From Azorhizobium doebereinerae UFLA1-100 (GTDB taxonomy: Bacteria; Pseudomonadota; Alphaproteobacteria; Rhizobiales; Xanthobacteraceae), in assembly GCF_000473085.1 (NCBI RefSeq), contig NZ_AXBA01000002.1, positions 186,001 to 250,000 of the forward strand: DNA of 64,000 nt. The letters are read 5' to 3'. The translations under genes were made by a program, and so were the position numbers. The notes beneath the pieces are model-generated. The model was not told the DNA's origin. It ran no database searches and saw nothing but the letters and a program-made list of their open reading frames with translations. This document shows, in pieces, positions 57,752 through 64,000 of the stretch (position 1 is the first letter of the stretch; each line of letters starts with the position of its first letter).

Positions 57752-58114
57752 CTACGCTGGCGGGTCCAGGAACACGTAGAGCGCGATGATCCGGCCCTCG
57801 CGCACCAAGGCGAAGTCGGTCCCGGTCACGCGCCGCGGGTCCTCCGGCGGCCCGTAGGCCCAGCGCAGCCGTCCGGCGCCCTCCGCGACCTGCGCCTCGC
57901 CGACCATCGCGAAGACGAACCCCGGCGTGGCGGCCTGCACGCCGGCCGCGGCCTCGTCCACCCCGTCCCAGCCGCGGTGGCTCCGCCTGTAGTCGGCGAA
58001 CACCGCCTCGGGGGCATAGAGCGACGCGATGGCGGCGCGGCGCCGGACCGGATCACGCTCGCCGAACACCTCGCGGAGGTTGCGGACGAGCAACTGCTCA
58101 ATCGTTTCGTTCAT
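57752..58114 (-). CDS. SnoaL/NTF2-like domain protein
   Basis: 120 residues. Starts MNETIEQLLVRNLREVFGE; the cone-shaped NTF2-like outline (LYAPEAVFADYRRSHRGWD ... DFALVREGRIIALYVFLD) is clear. Many relatives are small-molecule isomerases or hydrolases, but no active-site set can be assigned. It reads in the same direction as the SDR gene upstream and is 22 bp after it, so the pair is probably an operon controlled by the divergent LysR gene. Confidence 0.82.
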   Translation of the reverse strand: MNETIEQLLVRNLREVFGERDPVRRRAAIASLYAPEAVFADYRRSHRGWDGVDEAAAGVQAATPGFVFAMVGEAQVAEGAGRLRWAYGPPEDPRRVTGTDFALVREGRIIALYVFLDPPA

Positions 58115-58136
58115 GGCTCTTCTCCGTCCAGCGGGT

Positions 58137-58886
58137 TCAGATCTGCGTCATGCCGCCGTCGACGAACAGCTCGGCGCCGTTGATGAAGCTCGCCGCGTCG
58201 GAGGCGAGGAACATCACCGCCTGCGCCACGTCCTGCGGCTGGCCCACGCGCCCGGCGGGGATGCCCGCAAGCATGCCGGACTTCACGCCGTCCGCCTGGG
58301 CGCCGCCGCCGAACAGGTCGTTCAGGCCGGCGGTGTCGATCACGCCGGGGCTGACCACGTTCACCCGGATGCGCCGGTCCTTGAGATCGAGGATCCAGTT
58401 GCGGGCGAAGTTGCGCACCGCGGCCTTGGTCGCGCTGTAGACGCTGAAGGCCGGGGTGCCGGTGGAGCCGGTGACCGAGCCGGTGAGCACCACCGCGCCG
58501 CCGTCCCGCAGCAGCGGCAGGGCCTTCTGCACGGTGAACAGCACGCCCTTCACATTGGTGGCGAAGGTGTCGTCGAAATGCGCCTCGTCGATGGCGCCGA
58601 GCGGGGCGAAGCTGCCGCCGCCGGCATTGGCGAACAGCACGTCGATCTGGGCGTGGCGCTGCTGCACGGCGTCGTAGAGCCGGTCGATGTCGGCGAGCTT
58701 CGACATGTCGCCGCGCACGCCCACCACCTTGCCGCCGATGGCCTTGACGGCGGCGTCCAGCGCCGCCTGCCGGCGGCCGGTGATGAACACCGAGGCCCCC
58801 TCGGCCGCGAAAGCCGCGGCGGTCGCCTGGCCGATGCCGCTGGTGCCGCCGGTGACGACCACCACCTTGTTCTCGAACCTGCCCAT
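58137..58886 (-). CDS. SDR family oxidoreductase
   Basis: 249 residues, classical SDR. Cofactor motif TGGTSGIG near residues 13-20, NAGG, catalytic Ser in LTGSVTGS and Tyr-X3-Lys as YSATK. Arg residues after the first strand (ITGRRQ) suggest NADP(H). Substrate unknown. The start at 58886 has AGGAGA upstream. Divergent from the LysR gene, which probably regulates it. Confidence 0.92.
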   Translation of the reverse strand: MGRFENKVVVVTGGTSGIGQATAAAFAAEGASVFITGRRQAALDAAVKAIGGKVVGVRGDMSKLADIDRLYDAVQQRHAQIDVLFANAGGGSFAPLGAIDEAHFDDTFATNVKGVLFTVQKALPLLRDGGAVVLTGSVTGSTGTPAFSVYSATKAAVRNFARNWILDLKDRRIRVNVVSPGVIDTAGLNDLFGGGAQADGVKSGMLAGIPAGRVGQPQDVAQAVMFLASDAASFINGAELFVDGGMTQI

Positions 58887-58984
58887 GATCCTGTCTCCTG
58901 TCTGTCGCGGCGGCGAAGGCCGTCGTGTCGAGAAAGGATTTAGATCCGGAACGGTGATGCCTGTAGCCGGCATTTGTGGCACGT

Positions 58985-59006
58985 ATCGTTCTATGATCGG
59001 AACGAT
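58985..59006. promoter_or_regulatory. LysR-type inverted repeat in the SDR/LysR divergent promoter
   Basis: ATCGTTC-N8-GAACGAT lies 8 bp before the LysR ATG and 99 bp upstream of the SDR start. Position and symmetry fit an autoregulatory LysR site. Confidence 0.6.
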
Positions 59007-59014
59007 GGTGCCCC

Positions 59015-59914
59015 ATGGCCGACCTCAATGACTATGCCTTCTTCGCCGAGGTGGTGAAGCATGGCGGCTTCGCCCCGGCGGGCCGCGCCCTGCGCACGCC
59101 GAAATCCAAGCTCAGCCGCCGCGTCGCGGGGCTGGAGGCGCGGCTCGGCGTGCGCCTCATCGAGCGCTCCTCCCGGCGCTTCCGGGTGACCGAGGTGGGG
59201 GAGGCCTTCTATGCCCGCTGCCGCGCCATGCTGGAGGAGGCGGAGCAGGCCGAGGCGCTGGTGGCGCAGGCCCAGAGCGAGCCGCGCGGGCTGGTCCGCT
59301 TCAGCTGTCCCGCCGGCCTCGTGGAGGTGCTCTCGCCCGGCATCCCCGCCTTCCTGTCGCGCCATCCCAAGGTGCGGCTGCAGGTGATCGTGGCCGACCG
59401 GCCGGTGGACCTCATCGCCGAGCGGATCGACGTGGCGCTGCGGGTGCGGGTGGACCTTGCCACCGATGCCTCCCTCACCATGCGCACGCTGGGCCGCTCC
59501 CGGCGCATCCTCGTCGCCGGCCCCGCGCTGGCCCATCGCCTGGGCGCGGACATCGCCGCGCTGGCGGACCTGCCGACGCTGGGCTCCGGCGACGAGATGG
59601 GGGATGTGGCGTGGGACCTGGTCGGCCCGCAGGGCGCGCTGTTCAGCCATGTCCATGCGCCGCGCATGACCTGCGCGGATTTCGGCGCGCTGCGCGAGGC
59701 GGTGGCCGCCGGGCTGGGCGTCGCCTTGCTGCCCGATCACGTCTGCCGCGCGGACCTCGCCAGCGGGCGGATCGCGCGGGTCTTCCCCGGCTGGGGCGGC
59801 CAGACCGGCATCGTGCACATCGTCTTCACCACCCGGCGCGGCCTGACGCCGGCGGTGCGCGCCTATATCGACCACCTGGCCGACACCTTCAACGCGCTGA
59901 AGCTGGATGACTGA
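59015..59914 (+). CDS. LysR family transcriptional regulator
   Basis: 299 residues. N-terminal winged HTH (FFAEVVKHGGFAPAGRAL then SKLSRRVAGLEARLGVRLIERSSR), then a periplasmic-binding-like effector domain. It resembles regulators of divergently transcribed oxidoreductases, here the SDR and SnoaL-like genes. The inducer is unknown. The overlapping palindrome just upstream suggests autoregulation. Start at 59015 with a weak ribosome site. Confidence 0.93.
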   Translation: MADLNDYAFFAEVVKHGGFAPAGRALRTPKSKLSRRVAGLEARLGVRLIERSSRRFRVTEVGEAFYARCRAMLEEAEQAEALVAQAQSEPRGLVRFSCPAGLVEVLSPGIPAFLSRHPKVRLQVIVADRPVDLIAERIDVALRVRVDLATDASLTMRTLGRSRRILVAGPALAHRLGADIAALADLPTLGSGDEMGDVAWDLVGPQGALFSHVHAPRMTCADFGALREAVAAGLGVALLPDHVCRADLASGRIARVFPGWGGQTGIVHIVFTTRRGLTPAVRAYIDHLADTFNALKLDD

Positions 59915-59958
59915 GGCGGCGCGGCGCGGTGAGCGGCCCGGGGGAACGAGAAGACCAG

Positions 59959-59990
59959 AGCCCCGTCCGGCATGCCGGGCGGGGCTTTTT
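59959..59990 (+). terminator. Rho-independent terminator after the LysR gene
   Basis: GCCCCGTCCGGC / GCCGGGCGGGGC hairpin with TTTTT. Nearly identical to the terminator after ribBA, including the AGAAGACCAGAG lead. From here to 60158 I see no supported gene; base composition starts to shift. Confidence 0.88.
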
Positions 59991-60158
59991 GTTGGGATGG
60001 GGGGGGCATGTCCCAGTTAGGCGGCAGGAAGACGTCTCTCCGTCGCAATTGGAGCTCGGCCTTGCGCCATTTCCGAGCACTCGCTTCGAAGCGGAAAGCG
60101 GACTTCTCATCCTGCGATCCTGGTCCCAGCGCCACCTCGGCGGAGTGGGGCCTCCCAG

Positions 60159-60773
60159 CTACCCCTGTGTCAGAAACGCCTGCGTTGTGATCGCATTGGC
60201 ATAAAAGGGGGCGATGTCACCGAGGAACGAGGTCTGCTGCTCCCGGGTAAAGGCCGCCGACGCATCGTAGATGACGTTGGTGTGATAGCCGAGGTCATGG
60301 GCATTGCGCACAGTCGACTCGACGCACTGCCGCAGGGCGAAGCCCATGATGTGGATGTCGAAGATCCGGTTGTTGCGCAGATAGCTGTCGAGCGTGGTGG
60401 CCGCGAAGGCGCTGCTGCCGCCGGTACGCTCGCTGATGACGTATTCGCCATCGAGCGGCTCGAACCCAGGGAAGAAATCGGTCTGCTCGCCGAGGAAAGA
60501 GTGATAGTCGCGCACCATCTTGCGCAGGCCGTACTTCCCTTCACCCAGAACCCGGTAAGTCGGTTCGAGCACCATCCTGACGTGGATGACCTCCATATCG
60601 CGACGACGGGCCTCTTCCAGGACCTTCTTCGAATTGGCGACGGCGGCGTCGAACTGCTCGCGGTCCTGGAACTGGCCGTTGATGCCGCCGGTAGGGGCCA
60701 GCCAGTCGTTCTGGTATTCGATGAGGATCAGCGCGCTCTTGGCACTGGTTTGTTTGAATGCGTGGTCGTTCAC
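60159..60773 (-). CDS. Isochorismatase-like cysteine hydrolase
   Basis: 204 residues. Starts at GTG 60773 with GGAG 10 bp upstream (no in-frame ATG nearby). Core: ALILIEYQNDWLAPTGG, then RTGGSSAFAATTLDSYLR and IMGFALRQCVESTVRNAHD, with the nucleophilic Cys present. The usual first Asp (IDxQ) is Glu (IEYQ), as in a subgroup of the family, and the catalytic Lys cannot be placed with confidence. Probably hydrolyses an amide or ester; substrate unknown. Likely operon with the GST and SDR genes upstream. Confidence 0.85.
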   Translation of the reverse strand: MNDHAFKQTSAKSALILIEYQNDWLAPTGGINGQFQDREQFDAAVANSKKVLEEARRRDMEVIHVRMVLEPTYRVLGEGKYGLRKMVRDYHSFLGEQTDFFPGFEPLDGEYVISERTGGSSAFAATTLDSYLRNNRIFDIHIMGFALRQCVESTVRNAHDLGYHTNVIYDASAAFTREQQTSFLGDIAPFYANAITTQAFLTQG

Positions 60774-60817
60774 GGTCTTTACTCCATATTTTGAATGATG
60801 TTCAGGCGCGGGCGGCA

Positions 60818-61492
60818 TCAGGCCGCGATGAGCGCACGGTGCTGACGCAGGTGTTCCCGGAAGCGCTCGGCATAGTCTTCCACCACCACATCCCTGACGC
60901 TGAGACGCGCCGCCAGCGCCGCCCGCCACGCAGAAACGCGCGGAAGGCCCTCGAAAATCGGCCGCGACACCGCGGGATCGATAATCGCGAAGTAGCGGAA
61001 GAGCGGAGCGTAGACCGCATCGACCATCCCGAACGCGGGACCGGCGAAATACGGTCCCGCCGCCAACTCCTCCTCCAGCCGCTGGAGCCGGTCGCGGAAT
61101 GCTGCCTGCTTGATATCCGCGGTTGCCCGGTCGGTGGCGTGGAGGAACTGCCAAGCATCGGCCATGGTCGGCGTGGCAAACTCGATCCATGCCCGCTGCC
61201 GGGCGCGCAGCAGCGCGTCGCCGGGATACATCGGCGGGCCGCCCTGCGTTTCCTCGAGATACTCGCAGATCACCATGCTTTCGAAGAGGATGGCCTCCTC
61301 CCCGTCGGCTTGACTCACCTTGAGCAGCGGAACCTTGCCGGTCGGCGACAAAGCCAGGAACCAGTCGGGCTTGGCGGCGAGATCGACATTGATCCGCTCG
61401 AACGGCACGTCCTTTTCCAGAAGGACAATCGCGGCCCGTTGCACGAACGGGCACAGTGGGTGACTGATGAGTGTCAGGCGGGTGTCGGACAT
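60818..61492 (-). CDS. Glutathione S-transferase family protein
   Basis: 224 residues. N-terminal thioredoxin-fold domain with HPLCPFVQR (redox-type Cys, as in omega/lambda-like GSTs) and the cis-Pro/binding segment TGKVPLLKV with ESMVICEYLEE. C-terminal helical domain from about residue 85. Probably detoxification or thiol transfer. Lies 44 bp before the hydrolase and 47 bp after the SDR stop; all three read leftward. Confidence 0.92.
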   Translation of the reverse strand: MSDTRLTLISHPLCPFVQRAAIVLLEKDVPFERINVDLAAKPDWFLALSPTGKVPLLKVSQADGEEAILFESMVICEYLEETQGGPPMYPGDALLRARQRAWIEFATPTMADAWQFLHATDRATADIKQAAFRDRLQRLEEELAAGPYFAGPAFGMVDAVYAPLFRYFAIIDPAVSRPIFEGLPRVSAWRAALAARLSVRDVVVEDYAERFREHLRQHRALIAA

Positions 61493-61539
61493 GATGGTCT
61501 CTCAATAGGCCGCGGAGGGAGTGCGGAGCGGCGCCGGGC

Positions 61540-62298
<759 letters not shown>

Positions 62299-62403
62299 GG
62301 TCTGTCCTTGGTGGAAAGGGGCTCGCCGGAATGCCGCATCTCCGCGGCGCTACTCCGATGCCAACCAGATAGGCCGCACGGACCGCGCCCGCCCGCCCAA
62401 TGC

Positions 62404-62436
62404 TCTCAACGTCTTGCCTAATCGTCTCAAGGTCTT
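62404..62436. promoter_or_regulatory. Direct repeats, probable AraC-type operator
   Basis: TCTCAACGTCTT (62404-62415) and TCTCAAGGTCTT (62425-62436) differ by one base and lie exactly 21 bp apart, two helical turns. An inverted TTGAGA follows at 62439. They lie between the divergent SDR operon and the AraC gene, where such a regulator would bind. Confidence 0.65.
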
Positions 62437-62469
62437 TGTTGAGATCGCGGACTATGCGATAAGACGATC

Positions 62470-63369
62470 ATGACCGATCTCCTCCAGCCGCATATCGACC
62501 TTGCCCTGCGCCACGCGCGATCGGGGATGACCGTTACGCCGATCCCGCGACTGGAGATCGGTGTGGGGCAAGCGACTTCCGGGACGTCGCCATGCCTGTA
62601 CCGCTCGATGATCTGTTTCATCCTGCAAGGGTCGAAGGATGTGGCGATCCACGACAATCTGTTGCGCTACGATTCCGCGCAGTATCTCGTCAGCGCGCTG
62701 GATCTGCCGCTGAGCGGTCAGATACACAATGCCGATGATGGGCGGCCCTATATCGCGGTTTCGCTCGTCCTCGATCCGGCACTGCTGGCCGAGGTCGCTT
62801 CCACCATGCCGCCGGTGCGGGACGCCGATGCGCCCGGCATCGGGATTGCGATCAATCCGATGACACCCCCGCTGCGGGACACTCTGCTGCGTCTGCTGGC
62901 CTTGCTCGACACCCCCGGCGACATTCCCGTTCTGGCGCCGATGGCGGAACGGGAATTGCTTTATCGTCTCCTCCAGGGGCCGCAAGGACGCCTGCTCCGC
63001 CATATTGCGCGGCCCGAGGGAGCGCTGGGCCGAATTCGCCGTGCGGTCGAATGGATCCGTGACCATCACGACACCCGGCTGCGGATCGAGGCCTTATGCG
63101 ACGCAAGCGGCATGAGCCGCGCCAGCCTGCACCGGCACTTCGTGGCCCTGACGGGGCTCAGCCCGGTCCAGTATCAGAAGCAGCTTCGACTACAGGAGGC
63201 ACGACAACTGCTGCTCTCGGGCGAACGAACCGCATCAGATGTTGCCTTCGCAGTAGGTTACGAAAGCGCTTCGCAATTCAGCCGCGAATATCTTCGGCAG
63301 TTTGGTTCGCCACCCGTCCGGGATGTGCGTCAAATCAGGCGCGCGATCGGCGGCATGCCAATGAATTGA
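62470..63369 (+). CDS. AraC family transcriptional regulator
   Basis: 299 residues. The N-terminal AraC_N-type domain (LYRSMICFILQGSKDVAIHD, SAQYLVSALDLPLSG) suits regulators of oxidoreductase operons. The C-terminal double HTH has MSRASLHRHFVALTGLSPVQ and VAFAVGYESASQFSREYLRQFG. Divergent from the SDR-GST-hydrolase genes, its likely targets. Base composition is less GC-rich than the rest of the window. Confidence 0.93.
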   Translation: MTDLLQPHIDLALRHARSGMTVTPIPRLEIGVGQATSGTSPCLYRSMICFILQGSKDVAIHDNLLRYDSAQYLVSALDLPLSGQIHNADDGRPYIAVSLVLDPALLAEVASTMPPVRDADAPGIGIAINPMTPPLRDTLLRLLALLDTPGDIPVLAPMAERELLYRLLQGPQGRLLRHIARPEGALGRIRRAVEWIRDHHDTRLRIEALCDASGMSRASLHRHFVALTGLSPVQYQKQLRLQEARQLLLSGERTASDVAFAVGYESASQFSREYLRQFGSPPVRDVRQIRRAIGGMPMN

Positions 63370-63574
63370 TCAAGCGTTTCTCCTGAATACCGCGACTGAC
63401 GCATCTATTTGCAATCGGTGTTGGCAGCGCCCCTTGCTCACTGGACTGAGCCCCCTCCCCCAACGTCATCCCACCCCCCGCCAAAAAGAACCTCGCCGCG
63501 CTCTTTTGCCGGGCACCGATCGGTGTCACCATCTCGCCTTGACCGCTCGTGGAAAGCCCGCTCCGGAGGCTCCA

Positions 63575-64000
63575 ATGGGACGCGTTACGGGTCGATGGGT
63601 CGCCGTCCTCGCCCTCGCCGCCGGCCTCGCCGGCGCGATGATCGCCGGGCCCTGGGGCCTGCCCGCCACGATCGCCGCCGCCCTCACCGCCGCCCTCACC
63701 ACCTCCGCCATCACCGCCAGGGCGCTCACCGCCATGGGCCTCATCCCCTCCGGCCTGATGCCCACGGCCCTCCTGACCTCGGGTCTCCTGGCCTCGGGTC
63801 TCCTGGCTTCCGGTCTCATTCCCTCCGGCTTCATGCCGCCCGCCCTGATCTCCCCGGCGGTCGCCGCCACCGCCCAATCGGCGCAGCCGGTGGTGGATGT
63901 GGCCCTCGTCCTGGCGGTGGACGTCTCCTATTCCATGGACGTGGAGGAGCAGGCGCTGCAGCGCGAGGGCTATGCCCAGGCCCTGGTCTCGCCGGAATTC
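63575..64000 (+). CDS. DUF1194 (VWA-like) protein, cut by the window edge
   Basis: 142 N-terminal codons; the rest lies to the right. GGAGG precedes the ATG at 63575. An Ala/Leu-rich export signal is followed by a long hydrophobic stretch of SGLLA/SGLIP-like pentads (about residues 55-90), then AQPVVDVALVLAVDVSYSMD, the DUF1194 start with a MIDAS-like DxSxS metal site. Relatives are exported proteins of unknown function. The repeat tract lies just ahead of the conserved domain and is longer than a normal signal peptide. Confidence 0.85.
   Translation, partial: MGRVTGRWVAVLALAAGLAGAMIAGPWGLPATIAAALTAALTTSAITARALTAMGLIPSGLMPTALLTSGLLASGLLASGLIPSGFMPPALISPAVAATAQSAQPVVDVALVLAVDVSYSMDVEEQALQREGYAQALVSPEF
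63738..63837 (+). repeat. 15-bp tandem repeats inside the DUF1194 gene
   Basis: Degenerate 15-bp units (CTCCTGACCTCGGGT and variants CTCCTGGCCTCGGGT, CTCCTGGCTTCCGGT), in frame and coding for SGLLA-type pentads; outer units are more diverged (SGLIP, SGFMP). Likely slippage-prone. Confidence 0.6.

Noticed and set aside
59863-60135. 90-codon minus-strand frame after the LysR gene
   Set aside because: It overlaps the terminator and the LysR 3' end and has no ribosome site. The middle looks slightly protein-like but is not enough to call a gene or relic.

Overview
The window is high-GC DNA with tightly packed, often overlapping genes. It looks like a chromosome segment of an alphaproteobacterium in the Hyphomicrobiales, and Xanthobacteraceae-like organisms (Xanthobacter, Azorhizobium, Ancylobacter, Starkeya) are my best guess. 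The basis is gene style: urtABCDE with a sigma-54 promoter, a RibBA with a degenerate RibA half, DUF1194 and DUF3313 proteins, and an alphaproteobacterial type VI secretion (T6SS) gene set. The genus is inference.

Left part (1-19,300): the urea ABC transporter operon urtABCDE reads leftward and is cut by the window edge. It starts from a perfect -24/-12 promoter, which implies nitrogen control. Then come a family-2-like glycosyltransferase, a 25-residue membrane microprotein, the Mg2+ channel mgtE, a Nif11-like small protein, two small hypotheticals, a TetR regulator with its palindromes, a DUF3313 lipoprotein, two identical tRNA-Pro(CGG) genes, fabI, a pair of related exported proteins followed by a histidine phosphatase, a CBS-domain hemolysin-type membrane protein, aroC and a bestrophin-like channel.

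Middle part (19,474-56,133): a complete T6SS locus in two converging arms. The rightward arm is tssA-tssB-tssC-tssE-tssF-tssG-fha-tssJ-tssK-tssL-tssM-tagF-PP2C phosphatase-Ser/Thr kinase-coiled-coil protein-MinD/ParA-like ATPase. The leftward arm runs from a DUF2169/pentapeptide fusion through a second pentapeptide protein, a DUF4150 PAAR-like tip, VgrG, DUF3540, a TPR/glycosyltransferase-like protein and an unknown 115-residue protein. It continues into hcp, clpV, a sigma-54 activator and a second Ser/Thr kinase. hcp has its own -24/-12 promoter with a large palindrome about 110 bp upstream, so the activator encoded in the same arm probably drives Hcp/ClpV expression. Two kinases, one phosphatase and an FHA protein form a post-translational switch; the coiled-coil/ATPase pair may add spatial control. 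That regulatory block is the best candidate here for an undescribed system.

Right part (56,134-64,000): ribBA with an N-terminal HTH; two copies of one terminator element; a SnoaL-like protein and an SDR divergent from a LysR regulator; then a visibly less GC-rich block (about 60,160-63,370) with an isochorismatase-like hydrolase, a GST and an SDR divergent from an AraC regulator. This block was probably acquired as a cassette. The window ends inside a DUF1194 (VWA-like) gene whose N-terminus is expanded by 15-bp repeats.
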